Assembly (NCBI GenBank): GCA_947504195.1
Contig: CANNGN010000001.1
Span: forward strand, 372,001 to 436,000
Length of the DNA: 64,000 bases
Direction: 5' to 3'
Origin: an uncultured Vibrio sp.
GTDB lineage: Bacteria; Pseudomonadota; Gammaproteobacteria; Enterobacterales; Vibrionaceae
The position numbers and the translations under genes were made by a program. The notes below the pieces were generated by a model. That model saw only the letters and a list, made by a program, of their open reading frames with translations, was not told the DNA's origin and searched no databases. Of the stretch, positions 36,842 to 45,863 are shown one piece after another. How positions within the stretch are numbered: position 1 is the first letter of the stretch; each line of letters begins with the position of its first letter.

Positions 36842-37504
36842 TTAGTCGTCGTTCATAACACCAAGTATGCTTAGTAAGCTAATGAACAAGTTATAGATTG
36901 ATACATATAAACTTACTGTTGCAGAGATGTAGTTAGTTTCACCGCCGCGAACAATGTTTTGCGTAGTAAGCAAAATAACACCAGTAGAAAACAGCACAAA
37001 CATGCCGCTCATTGCTAAGTGTAGCATTGGCATTTGAATGAAGAATGAAGCGATCATTCCAACGACAATGACAACGAAGCCAGCCATTAACATACCATTT
37101 AGAAATGATAAATCACGCTTAGTGGTTAGAGCATATGCTGATGCTGCAAAGAATGTAAGTGCAGTACCACCTAATGCGGTAGTAACAACTTCACCCATAC
37201 CAGCACCAATATACATATTGAGTATTGGACCTAAGGTATAACCCATGAAGCCAGTGAGTGCGAAAGTAAACACTAAGCCAAGGCTGTTATTGCGATTTTT
37301 TTCAATCATGAATAGTAGGCCATAGAAAGCAACTAACATGATAATCATACCAGGGTGAGGAAGGTTGTAGGCCATCGCTACCCCAGCAATAACTGCAGAC
37401 CATAACAATGTCATAGAAAGCAGGGCATAAGTATTTCGTAATACCTTATTCGTTTGCAGAACACTGTCTTGAGTTGACGTGCGAGAATACATTGGACTGT
37501 TCAT
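36842..37504 (-). CDS. yccA: Bax-inhibitor-1/YccA-family membrane protein
   Basis: Inner-membrane protein of 220 residues with seven hydrophobic helices. The N-terminus has VLRNTYALLSMTLLWSAVIA, and later GYTLGPILNMYIG and LSFLNGMLMAGFVVIVVGMI, all typical of YccA, a modulator of the FtsH protease. The tail VSLYVSIYNLFISLLSILGV is also conserved. It sits next to tusE, as in many gammaproteobacteria. Confidence 0.93.
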   Translation of the reverse strand: MNSPMYSRTSTQDSVLQTNKVLRNTYALLSMTLLWSAVIAGVAMAYNLPHPGMIIMLVAFYGLLFMIEKNRNNSLGLVFTFALTGFMGYTLGPILNMYIGAGMGEVVTTALGGTALTFFAASAYALTTKRDLSFLNGMLMAGFVVIVVGMIASFFIQMPMLHLAMSGMFVLFSTGVILLTTQNIVRGGETNYISATVSLYVSIYNLFISLLSILGVMNDD

Positions 37505-37666
37505 ACTCTTCCTCGAATGGTTATTGTATGTATTTATATAGACCTTTATGGGGTAAAAAGTTCATCTATTCAACCCCTAATCATTTTTTCTTTCATTTAT
37601 AATAAATAAAAACAAAAAATAATGTTGAGTAAAGTTGTAACACAATTTTACGTTTCTACAGGTTCA

Positions 37667-37692
37667 AATAAAAAGGGCGCTCTTTGCGCCCT
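37667..37692 (-). terminator. Rho-independent terminator of the aap operon
   Basis: AGGGCGC at 37674-37680 pairs with GCGCCCT at 37686-37692 around TCTTT. On the minus strand it is followed by TTTTTATTTG. It lies 35 bases after the aapP stop. Confidence 0.87.
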
Positions 37693-37726
37693 CATATCAT
37701 AATTAACACTGTCGTTTAAATAAAAA

Positions 37727-38482
37727 CTAGTGGCTTAAAATCTGAGACAAGAAGTTTTGCGTTCGATCAGATTGTGGGTTTTCAAAGAATTCAACAGGGT
37801 TGTTCTCTTCGATTATTTCCCCTGCATCCATGAAAATTACTCTGTCAGCGACTTCTTTAGCAAAGCCCATTTCATGAGTTACACATAACATTGTCATCCC
37901 TTCGCTCGCTAATTCGACCATAACATCAAGTACTTCACGAACCATTTCAGGATCGAGCGCTGAAGTAGGTTCATCAAATAGCATTACTTGAGGGCTCATA
38001 CATAATGAACGAGCAATCGCAACACGCTGTTGTTGACCACCTGAAAGTTGACCTGGGTACTTATTGGCTTGATTGGGGATCTTTACGCGTTCCAAATATT
38101 TCATCGCGATTTCTTCCGCTTCAGCTTTAGGCATTTTCTTAACCCAAATAGGCGCTAGAGTGCAGTTTTCCAAAACTGTTAAATGTGGGAAGAGATTAAA
38201 GTGTTGAAAACACATTCCTACTTCGCGGCGAACGGCTTCGATGTTTTTGAGATCTTCAGTAAGCTCGGTACCGTTGACGACGATCTTACCTTTCTGGTGC
38301 TCTTCTAGGCGGTTGATACAGCGAATCATCGTTGATTTACCAGACCCAGAAGGACCACAGATGACGATTTTCTCGCCCTTGGTGACTTTCAGGTTGATAT
38401 TCTTTAATACATGGAACTCACCGTACCACTTATTCATATCCTTAATACGGATCATGAGTTCTTCTGATTTTTGTTGCGTCAT
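37727..38482 (-). CDS. aapP: General L-amino-acid ABC transporter ATPase AapP
   Basis: A 251-residue polar-amino-acid ATPase (GlnQ type). Walker A is GPSGSGKST, the Q-loop is in [16 protein letters not shown], the signature is [15 protein letters not shown], and Walker B is [14 protein letters not shown]. It is last of the aapJQMP operon and 21 bases after aapM. It powers uptake of a broad set of L-amino acids through AapQ/AapM. Confidence 0.93.
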   Translation of the reverse strand: MTQQKSEELMIRIKDMNKWYGEFHVLKNINLKVTKGEKIVICGPSGSGKSTMIRCINRLEEHQKGKIVVNGTELTEDLKNIEAVRREVGMCFQHFNLFPHLTVLENCTLAPIWVKKMPKAEAEEIAMKYLERVKIPNQANKYPGQLSGGQQQRVAIARSLCMSPQVMLFDEPTSALDPEMVREVLDVMVELASEGMTMLCVTHEMGFAKEVADRVIFMDAGEIIEENNPVEFFENPQSDRTQNFLSQILSH

Positions 38483-38503
38483 AATACGTTCCTTTAAATT
38501 TTA

Positions 38504-39610
38504 TTATCGTTTGTGGCCGGTGTGTAGTTTGTTTTCTAACCACATCGAGTATCTCGACATGCTAAAACAAAATATCCAGAACACTAACGCGACAAAGATG
38601 TAACTTTCTGTTGAGAAGCCTAACCATTCTGGGTCAGTGTTGGCGGCTTGACCGATACCCAACACATCGAACATACCGATTATCAATACAAGACTGGTGT
38701 CTTTAAATAGACCGATAAAGGTATTCACAATGGAAGGAATCGTAATCTTAAGAGCTTGTGGCAAAATAACCAGTCGTATCTTCTTCCAATAACCGAGTCC
38801 TAGAGCATCGGCGGCTTCATATTGTCCACTTGGAATCGCTTGTAGGCCACCACGTATTACTTCAGCCATATAAGCAGCACTGAACAGTACGACCCCAATC
38901 AACGCTCGAACCAGTTTATTTGTTTCAGAACCCTCTGATAAGAACAGAGGTAACATAACTGATGCCATAAACAATACTGTGATTAATGGTACACCACGCC
39001 AAAGCTCAATATAAACTGTACTCAAACTTCGGATTACCGGCATTTCTGAACGGCGGCCTAATGCGAGCACAATTCCGATAGGTAGCGAGACAACAATACC
39101 AACTAGAGCGATAATTAATGTCACTAATAATCCGCCCCATTTATGGGTTTCTACTACTGGCAGTCCAAATAACGATCCTTCTAGCAACTCACCAATAAAA
39201 ATTGGGTAGACTGTAACAGTGAATAGAAAAATCCAACCGCGTTTTGGGGTTTTGTCATACGCCAGCAAACCCACGAGAATCGCTAGAGATGCGAAAAATA
39301 ACTGTGGTCGCCAAAGTTCTGCTTCTGGGTAAAAACCATACATAAACTGGTCAAAACGAACGCTAATAAATACCCAACAAGCGCCGTCACTGGTACAGGC
39401 ATCGCGAGTTGTACCAACCCAATCTGCATTAATAAATGCCCACTCTGCTAAAACCCACAATCCTTCAAAGGCCAATATTCCAATTAGAACCGTCGCGATA
39501 GAGTTAATTGGATTATTGAATAGGTTTTTCAGCATCCAACCCATCACACCAGTAGTATTCGACGGTGGTGGTAAATCAGGTTGAAATTGATGTACTTTTT
39601 GTACTTTCAT
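38504..39610 (-). CDS. aapM: General L-amino-acid ABC transporter permease AapM
   Basis: Permease of 368 residues, longer than simple HisM-type permeases because of the extended N-terminal half usual for AapM. The first helix is around residues 35-60, and a periplasmic segment contains paired Cys (ACTSDGACW). The C-terminal half has the EAA-like loop YEAADALGLGYWKKIRLVIL and helices typical of polar-amino-acid permeases. It starts one base after the aapQ stop. Confidence 0.92.
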   Translation of the reverse strand: MKVQKVHQFQPDLPPPSNTTGVMGWMLKNLFNNPINSIATVLIGILAFEGLWVLAEWAFINADWVGTTRDACTSDGACWVFISVRFDQFMYGFYPEAELWRPQLFFASLAILVGLLAYDKTPKRGWIFLFTVTVYPIFIGELLEGSLFGLPVVETHKWGGLLVTLIIALVGIVVSLPIGIVLALGRRSEMPVIRSLSTVYIELWRGVPLITVLFMASVMLPLFLSEGSETNKLVRALIGVVLFSAAYMAEVIRGGLQAIPSGQYEAADALGLGYWKKIRLVILPQALKITIPSIVNTFIGLFKDTSLVLIIGMFDVLGIGQAANTDPEWLGFSTESYIFVALVFWIFCFSMSRYSMWLENKLHTGHKR

Positions 39611-39611
39611 A

Positions 39612-40820
39612 TTATCTCTCCACCAAACTAACTTTACGGTTATATAGGTTCATTAGCACTGAAGTTAAGATACTCAATGTTAAATAGACACCCATCGTCA
39701 TCGACATGATCTCAATGGCTTGTCCGGTTTGGTTTAGTGTTGTACCCGCGAATACCGCAACTAAGTCAGGATACCCAATCGCCATGGCTAATGACGAGTT
39801 TTTGGTTAAGTTTAAATACTGACTGGTTAACGGCGGAATAATGATACGTAGTGCTTGAGGAATAATAATTAATTTAAGTGTTCTAGTTCGAGGGAGTCCT
39901 AGAGACATTGCCGCCTCAGACTGACCATGACTCACTGCGTTAATACCTGAACGTACAATTTCAGCAATAAATGCCGCGGTATAAATTGAAAGTGCGATAA
40001 GCAACGCGCCTAGTTCAGGAAGAATACTAATTCCTCCACGGAAATTAAATCCTTTTAATTCTGGATAATCGGCAGAGATTGGCATTCCAGTAATAAAGTA
40101 AACCGCAAGAGGCATAACAATACATAAGCCAATAAAATAGCGATAAACAGGGGTAATTTGCCCAGTTTCCTTTTGTCTTTGGCTCGCCCATCTCGCTACC
40201 CAAATCGTGAGTGCAATACCGATAATCAAGGTAGCCAAAATTAGACCACTACCTGATTCAAATATTGGAGCTGGAATGGATAGACCGCGAACATTTAAGA
40301 AAATGGCCTCGCCAAGTGACATACTTTGTCTTGGTGATGGCAGTGCTTGTAAAACGGCAAAATACCAGAAGAAAATCTGAAGTAGTAAAGGAATATTACG
40401 AAATGTTTCAATGTAAACCGCAGCTAAGCGACTTATTAACCAGTTACTCGAAAGTCGAGCAATACCTAATGAAAATCCGATGATGGTCGCAAAGATGATG
40501 CCTAAAACGGACACCAATGCAGTGTTTAATAATCCAACAACAAAAGTGCGCCCATAGGTATCGGTTTCAGTGTAGTCAACCAATGATTGGCTAATGCCGA
40601 ACCCAGCAGGTTGATCTAGAAAAGCGAAACCCGTTGCGATACCGCGTGATTCTAAGTTAGTCAGGGCATTGTTGACGATCGTAAATATAAAAAGAACCAA
40701 TGCACATATTGCAATGATTTGAAATGCTATCGATCTAAAAGTGGGGTTGTAAAAAATATTTGTGCTTGTTGACGGCAATGTTTCGTCCGCTTCAGACACT
40801 TTATCATTATTGGGTTTCAT
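39612..40820 (-). CDS. aapQ: General L-amino-acid ABC transporter permease AapQ
   Basis: Partner permease of 402 residues, the usual length for AapQ. It shows an N-terminal helix after YNPTFRSIAFQIIAICALVL, the conserved RNIPLLLQIFFWYFAVL, and the coupling loop QSEAAMSLGLPRTRTLKLII. It is separated from aapJ by 101 bases that contain a strong hairpin, and is followed directly by aapM. Confidence 0.92.
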   Translation of the reverse strand: MKPNNDKVSEADETLPSTSTNIFYNPTFRSIAFQIIAICALVLFIFTIVNNALTNLESRGIATGFAFLDQPAGFGISQSLVDYTETDTYGRTFVVGLLNTALVSVLGIIFATIIGFSLGIARLSSNWLISRLAAVYIETFRNIPLLLQIFFWYFAVLQALPSPRQSMSLGEAIFLNVRGLSIPAPIFESGSGLILATLIIGIALTIWVARWASQRQKETGQITPVYRYFIGLCIVMPLAVYFITGMPISADYPELKGFNFRGGISILPELGALLIALSIYTAAFIAEIVRSGINAVSHGQSEAAMSLGLPRTRTLKLIIIPQALRIIIPPLTSQYLNLTKNSSLAMAIGYPDLVAVFAGTTLNQTGQAIEIMSMTMGVYLTLSILTSVLMNLYNRKVSLVER

Positions 40821-40861
40821 ACAGCGTTAACCTCTAATCCATGTTTAAAAATACATGTTCA

Positions 40862-40889
40862 AAAATAAAAGGGCGGACAGCGTCCGCCC
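40862..40889 (-). terminator. Intercistronic hairpin between aapJ and aapQ (attenuating terminator)
   Basis: GGGCGGAC at 40871-40878 pairs with GTCCGCCC at 40882-40889 around a 3-base loop. On the minus strand it is followed by TTTTATTTTT. It probably lets only part of the transcripts continue, giving more binding protein than permeases, and protects the aapJ mRNA end. Confidence 0.78.
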
Positions 40890-40921
40890 ATTTATCAATA
40901 TTTCTATTACGGATTTAACTA

Positions 40922-41950
40922 TTAACGAATTGGTGGAGCATATTGGAAGCCACCTGCATTCCATAATGCGTTAACACCACGTGAAATCTGTAGTGGAGAA
41001 CCAGTACCTACCGTACGCTCAAAAGACTCACCATAGTTACCAACTTGTTTAATTACTTGGTAACCCCAGTCATCGCGAATCCCTAAGCTTCCGCCTTTCG
41101 GTCCATCTTGGCCAAGAATGCGAAGAACGTTTGGATCGTTAGACTTAAGCATTTCATCAGCATTCTCAGATGTTATACCGTATTCTTCTGCGTTAATCAT
41201 CGCAAATAGAGTCCATTTAGCAACGTTAAACCATTTGTCATCATCTTGACGGACAACAGGACCTAGAGGCTCTTTAGAAATGATTTCAGGTAATACTTGT
41301 GCAGAGTCTGGAGCAGCAAGGTTTAGACGAAGAGCATAAAGACCCGATTGGTCGGTGGTTAGTACGTCACAACGACCAGAATCAAAACCAGCAGAGGTTT
41401 GAGCTGATGTATCAAATACGACTGGCTTATAGCTCATACCTTCTTTGCGGAAGTAATCAGCAAGGTTGAGTTCTGTTGTTGTACCAGATTGGATACATAC
41501 TGACGCACCATCTAGCTCACTTACACTGTTTACACCCAGATCTTTCTTCACCATGAAGCCTTGGCCGTCATAGTAGTTAACACCAACGAAGTTAAGTCCT
41601 AACGCCGTATCACGTTGAAGAGTCCAAGTTGTGTTGCGAGACAGTACGTCGATTTCACCTGATTGTAGAGCAGTGAAGCGTTCTTTAGCCGTTAGAGGAA
41701 CATATTTAACTTTAGTTTTATCACCGAGAACAGCTGCTGCTACTGCTTGGCAGTATTCAACATCAATACCTTCCCATTCACCTTTTGAGTTAGGGTTTGA
41801 GAATCCAGGTAAGCCAGTACTTACGCCACAAGAAACAAATCCTTGAGAGAGTACTTTGTCTAACGTTGAATCTGCAGCTGAAGCGCTTGCTGACATCATA
41901 GTAGCTGATGCAGCTACAATTGAAGCGATAAGTGTTAATTTTTTAGCCAT
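40922..41950 (-). CDS. aapJ: General L-amino-acid-binding periplasmic protein AapJ
   Basis: Solute-binding protein of 342 residues. A signal peptide spans about 1-25 (MAKKLTLIASIV to SASA), followed by TLDKVLSQGFVSCGVSTGLPG and WEGIDVEYCQAVAAAVLGD of family-3 binding proteins. It ends with the AapJ-specific GVNALWNAGGFQYAPPIR. The ATG at 41950 has AGGATGG upstream; in-frame starts at 41959 and 41983 are less well placed. It is first of the operon. Divergent orientation to the CysG-like gene leaves a 433-base control region. Confidence 0.93.
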   Translation of the reverse strand: MAKKLTLIASIVAASATMMSASASAADSTLDKVLSQGFVSCGVSTGLPGFSNPNSKGEWEGIDVEYCQAVAAAVLGDKTKVKYVPLTAKERFTALQSGEIDVLSRNTTWTLQRDTALGLNFVGVNYYDGQGFMVKKDLGVNSVSELDGASVCIQSGTTTELNLADYFRKEGMSYKPVVFDTSAQTSAGFDSGRCDVLTTDQSGLYALRLNLAAPDSAQVLPEIISKEPLGPVVRQDDDKWFNVAKWTLFAMINAEEYGITSENADEMLKSNDPNVLRILGQDGPKGGSLGIRDDWGYQVIKQVGNYGESFERTVGTGSPLQISRGVNALWNAGGFQYAPPIR

Positions 41951-42383
41951 TATATCCATCCTGTATGTTCTGTATGTTACCAATTTATTTTTGATACAAA
42001 ATACCTAACGTAGTGGTCAATTAGTTATTTCGGTAACTTGAGTAGCTCCGCTATTCTAGAATGCTTTCTAAAAGCAGTAATGATTAAGTAGTTCACAGTA
42101 TTTGTGAAAAAAGTATACTTAATAATTAAACCTTAGGATGGCGAATTGTTATTCGAATGTAAATAGTGCAATTGAGGATCATTTTGGTGCAACAGAATGT
42201 ATTGTTCATCTGACACTTTATGGTTAGAGTTTAACTTTGATTTAAAGTGTTTTTTTGAAGTTTTCAATTGCCTATCGTGAAAAATTTAGATAATTAATTT
42301 GAAATACCCCGTGTACCCCTAGTGTATTGCACTGATATTGGTAGGGTTAAATGTGATCAATGTAACGAGAGAGTTAATATTTA
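41951..42383. other. 433-base divergent control region (aapJ / siroheme-type gene)
   Basis: AT-rich region with no coding evidence. It contains a candidate aapJ promoter (annotated separately). No riboswitch fold or RNA gene was recognised. Confidence 0.5.
41991..42020 (-). promoter_or_regulatory. Candidate sigma-70 promoter of aapJQMP
   Basis: On the minus strand a TTGACC -35 box (42015-42020) and a TATCAA -10 box (41991-41996) are 18 bases apart, about 40 bases ahead of the aapJ start. It was picked by eye and is unproven. Confidence 0.4.
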
Positions 42384-43325
42384 ATGCGATACTTTTCGAT
42401 TTTTATGGATATTTGTGAAAAACCAGTGTTGGTGGTAGGTGGCGGCGAGGTAGCAACCCGGAAAGTCGAAGCTTTGATAAAGGCAAATGCCAAAGTGACA
42501 ATTGTGTCACCGACTATTTCAGAGACCTTACGCTCATTTATTGAATGTAAAAAATGTGAGTGGATTCACGAAAAATATCACAAAAGTCAGCTGTCAAATG
42601 AGCTTGTACAGGTATGGGCGACCACTGATGATACCGATCTTAATCACAGAATTTATCACGATGCTCATGAACGTAACCTTCTAGTCAATGTCGTAGATGA
42701 TCGACCCTATTGCGATTTTATCACTCCTTCAATGATCAGCCGTGGAAGAATCCAGCTCGCTATATCTAGCGGCGGATCATCACCTGTACTTATTCGTAAT
42801 GTACGCCAAACATTAGAAGCGGTTTTGCCGAAAAATTTGTCATTGCTTGCCGATTTCGCTGCATCTAAACGTGATGACATTAAAACGCGAGTGACTTCCG
42901 TGGAGCTACGTCGTCGCTTTTGGGAACGATTCTTTGCCAGTACATTAGTACAAGAAGCGCCTGATCTTGAGGTTTTAGAAGGTTGCTATCATCAGGCGTT
43001 GGAGTCCACTGATATATTAATGTCAGACTGTACTGTTATTTTTTATGGGGATGATGTGGAATTACTGCCGATGAAAGCCACTCGTTATATGCAACAATCG
43101 GATCTGGTTTTATATGATAAAAAGTGTACAGGAGAATATATAGATTTAAGCCGACGAGACGCTGAAAAAACTCGGTTTGATAGTTTAGAGCAGTTACAGG
43201 AAAATGCGGCACAGGCTCACCTTGAAAACCTTCGAGTTGTCGTCTTTATTGATCAGGCTGATAAGGAACAATATTCTGGTGCAATAAAAACAAACCGCTG
43301 TTTTTCTGTTGCTGAAATGAGTTAG
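42384..43325 (+). CDS. Siroheme synthase N-domain (precorrin-2 dehydrogenase/ferrochelatase) with degenerate C-terminus
   Basis: A 313-residue homologue of CysG. Residues 1-205 match the bifunctional dehydrogenase/ferrochelatase: the NAD site VVGGGEVATRKVEALI, VVDDRPYCDFITPSMISRG, and SSGGSSPVLIRNVRQTLEAV. Normal CysG continues with a roughly 245-residue SAM-dependent uroporphyrinogen methyltransferase. Here only about 100 residues follow, whose start (TVIFYGDDVELLPMKATRYM, QQSDLVLYDK) still resembles that domain's N-terminus but has lost its glycine-rich motif. Methylation would need a separate enzyme. It belongs to siroheme synthesis for sulfite or nitrite reductase. Confidence 0.85.
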   Translation: MRYFSIFMDICEKPVLVVGGGEVATRKVEALIKANAKVTIVSPTISETLRSFIECKKCEWIHEKYHKSQLSNELVQVWATTDDTDLNHRIYHDAHERNLLVNVVDDRPYCDFITPSMISRGRIQLAISSGGSSPVLIRNVRQTLEAVLPKNLSLLADFAASKRDDIKTRVTSVELRRRFWERFFASTLVQEAPDLEVLEGCYHQALESTDILMSDCTVIFYGDDVELLPMKATRYMQQSDLVLYDKKCTGEYIDLSRRDAEKTRFDSLEQLQENAAQAHLENLRVVVFIDQADKEQYSGAIKTNRCFSVAEMS

Positions 43326-43446
43326 AAGAGATTATGTTAGAAAATTAGCGCTAGACCAACTTACTAGGGATGATTCTGCTTGTATTTAGTTAATTGTCTC
43401 GGTATTTTGCCTAACAACGCACGATTTATGTAATGTTGGAGTTTTA

Positions 43447-44343
43447 ATGAGTTTTGAACCAATTGAAAATGAAGATAACCAGATGATACTCGGGCATGTC
43501 TTGCCTAGTGAGAACACAGTACAACAAGAGTCATCTCATCTTTATATTTCCTTGTCAGAGTTGATAGCTGATACTATCTTTTATCACCCTAGTGTCGCTG
43601 GCTTAAGTATTGACCAGTTAACAGACTCCGATGCTCAAGCTTTGAAAGCAGTTATTGGCGAACAAAGAGCGGATGAGTACTTTGTTGAAACACTAGTTTC
43701 AACGATAAAGAATGCCATCGCTTCAGAATCTTATCAGACAGTTCGTTTATGTTTGAGCGATGCAGACAGTTATGAATATAAGGCACTGATTGGTGGAAGC
43801 CTTGAGGATGATGAAGTCAATCCTGCGATGGGAATTCGTGGGGTTTCCAGGTTATCATCTGACAGCTATAAACTCGCATTCGAACTTGAATGTGAAGTGA
43901 TTAAAATATTGCGTAACTCTGGCGTGAACATAGAGATTGTTGTGCCTTTTGTGCGCGCGCTAAGCGATGCAGCCACGGTTATAGACCGTCTAGCAGAGAA
44001 AGGTCTACCTCGTGGGTTGAATGGCCTTAAAGTCCTATATTCATGTGATGTGCCTTCTTCGGCCCTTTTGGCCGATAAGTTGTTGCAGTACTTCGACGGT
44101 ATCGTGTTAAACGTAGAGCATTTAACTCAGTTTACATTAGGTGTAGATAAATATAACGAAGAATTAGACTATCTCTATAAGAGTGATAATGATGCGGTAA
44201 CTTCGTTGATCACTACTGCAATAAAATCTGCACGCAACGCCAAGAAACCCGCATTGGTTGTTGTTAACGCTATTGAAGAACATCCAAAACTAAAGTTCTT
44301 GTTAACTGGTAAATCAAAAGCCGACGTAGTGTTTTCTTTTTAG
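43447..44343 (+). CDS. Stand-alone PEP-synthase-type C-terminal barrel, probably not a normal PpsA
   Basis: A 298-residue protein. From about residue 97 it follows the PEP-binding TIM barrel at the C-terminus of phosphoenolpyruvate synthase: VRLCLSDADSYEYKALIGG, NPAMGIRGVSR (125-135), IVVPFVRAL, SALLADKLLQYFDG and EHLTQFTLGVD. The ATP-grasp and phospho-His domains of PpsA are absent. The expected Cys-containing ICGQGPSDHP segment reads VVVNAIEEHP, so the proton-donor Cys is gone. It may be a regulatory or divergent relic of PpsA. A strong terminator follows. Confidence 0.75.
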   Translation: MSFEPIENEDNQMILGHVLPSENTVQQESSHLYISLSELIADTIFYHPSVAGLSIDQLTDSDAQALKAVIGEQRADEYFVETLVSTIKNAIASESYQTVRLCLSDADSYEYKALIGGSLEDDEVNPAMGIRGVSRLSSDSYKLAFELECEVIKILRNSGVNIEIVVPFVRALSDAATVIDRLAEKGLPRGLNGLKVLYSCDVPSSALLADKLLQYFDGIVLNVEHLTQFTLGVDKYNEELDYLYKSDNDAVTSLITTAIKSARNAKKPALVVVNAIEEHPKLKFLLTGKSKADVVFSF

Positions 44344-44370
44344 ATACTAGAAGTGAATAGCCACAATGAT

Positions 44371-44398
44371 AAAGGAGGGGATTCCCCTCCTTTTTTTT
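44371..44398 (+). terminator. Rho-independent terminator
   Basis: AAAGGAGGGG at 44371-44380 pairs with CCCCTCCTTT at 44384-44393 around ATT, within a run of T ending at 44398. It ends the PEP-synthase-like gene just before a convergent gene. Confidence 0.9.
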
Positions 44399-44401
44399 CA
44401 A

Positions 44402-45769
44402 TTACATTTTTAGTTCTCGTTCTGTTAGTGTGATTTTCTCGATATCGACAATTTTGTTGCGACTAAGCACTATCTTCCAGCGATAGTATTCAGGTTCATC
44501 AATGTGGTTATCTTCTTTAACTATCAAATTAAATAAGTGCCTTTTTTCAACATTTTCTTTTATGACTTGGTCATTCTTAACCAAATAAATCTTGCCTGAA
44601 TTTCGGTCGAATAGATTAGAAATTTGTCTAAAATCGATATGTATCATTTCTTTTGTGGCTTCGTAGCCACTCATAAAGCGCGACGTCGACATTGCGGTTT
44701 CAGCATGGTAATGAATGATTTTTTCTTCTCGCTGGACAATACGTTTTTTACGGATGCGCTTGATACGATCAGGTAATTTGGACAGTTTTTTATAATCAAG
44801 CCACTCGGTCTTATGCCCGACTACTTTGTTGGTACTTGGGTCGCTGTACTCTCGTTTCCATTTAGGTTTCCCCTTTCGCATCCAACGCCATAGGATATCG
44901 CGTAAATCGTCCTTAAATATCTCACGTAATGCATAGACAAAAGACATTAAAATAACAAAAGAAGCGGTAATCTCTCCCCAATAGTCGCGCGCGGTAATCA
45001 CAGTCATAGTAACAAATACCATAACCAGCCCAGTAGCGAAGCCTTTTACTACTCGCTTGAGGTTGTTTCCGAGTGAAGTAAGACGTTGATTAAGGACGAC
45101 GGGATGTTCGATGAGCCGGCGTAATAAACGCATCTTATTGCTGAGGCGATTGATATCACCATCGGCCTTTACAGAATTATAGTGGTTAAGGGCTCTGTGC
45201 GCTTTTTCGCGCTCGGCTAATATTATGAGTCGTTTTTTTATTTCTTTGTAGTCACCTTCACGATTAAGGTGAGCGACCATGGTTAAGAATTTTTGTTCTG
45301 TATACCAGGATAAGTAGTTATCAATATTGGTGTAGTAGCGTTTCAATACCTCGTCATAGGGGATGGTTTTGCGTAGTCGCTTCAATATATCGAGTGACAG
45401 CTCAATAACACTATCCACTTGATCGCTGGTAACTGGTTCACCTTTTTGGATGAGAGACTTTACTTCTTGGCTTAATGCACTGACATATTGGTAAGCAAAT
45501 AAGCTCAAACTGACACGATATTGAGTAGATGACAGTAAGCCTCTTCGTGCTAAACGACTGTGTACGAGTGGTAATAGGTTTTCTTGACTGTGATAGGCAC
45601 GCTTTTGAGTGATGCAGTTGTAGTAGAATTCGTTTTCGGAAATGACATCACTCGTAAGTCCGATCTCGCCAGGAATAAATAGAAATAAGTCCAAATTCGA
45701 TGTTTTTGATTTGGCATTAGTATGGGAGATTTTTAATGTTATCGCGTCATGCTTGTCGACGGTGATCAA
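44402..45769 (-). CDS. Conserved-type membrane protein of unknown function
   Basis: 455 residues, family not recognised. The N-terminal half is charged and helical, with VHSRLARRGLLSSTQYRVSL and a helix-rich region (about 130-225). Two adjacent membrane helices lie at about 237-277 (GFATGLVMVFVTMTVITARD, then ITASFVILMSFVYALREIF). Then comes a very basic segment (DILWRWMRKGKPKWKR and LPDRIKRIRKKRIVQREEK) and a C-terminal soluble domain. The layout suggests a membrane-anchored protein with large cytoplasmic ends. It is the only minus-strand gene between two plus-strand genes. Codon use looks like the core neighbours, so it is probably a real gene. Confidence 0.75.
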   Translation of the reverse strand: MITVDKHDAITLKISHTNAKSKTSNLDLFLFIPGEIGLTSDVISENEFYYNCITQKRAYHSQENLLPLVHSRLARRGLLSSTQYRVSLSLFAYQYVSALSQEVKSLIQKGEPVTSDQVDSVIELSLDILKRLRKTIPYDEVLKRYYTNIDNYLSWYTEQKFLTMVAHLNREGDYKEIKKRLIILAEREKAHRALNHYNSVKADGDINRLSNKMRLLRRLIEHPVVLNQRLTSLGNNLKRVVKGFATGLVMVFVTMTVITARDYWGEITASFVILMSFVYALREIFKDDLRDILWRWMRKGKPKWKREYSDPSTNKVVGHKTEWLDYKKLSKLPDRIKRIRKKRIVQREEKIIHYHAETAMSTSRFMSGYEATKEMIHIDFRQISNLFDRNSGKIYLVKNDQVIKENVEKRHLFNLIVKEDNHIDEPEYYRWKIVLSRNKIVDIEKITLTERELKM

Positions 45770-45863
45770 TTAGGGTCTCCAATATTGGTTTTCTAACAAG
45801 AGGTAGAGAAAGCATAACAAAGATAACGTATAATCGCTGTAAATTTGCAGTGAGACATGTTGA

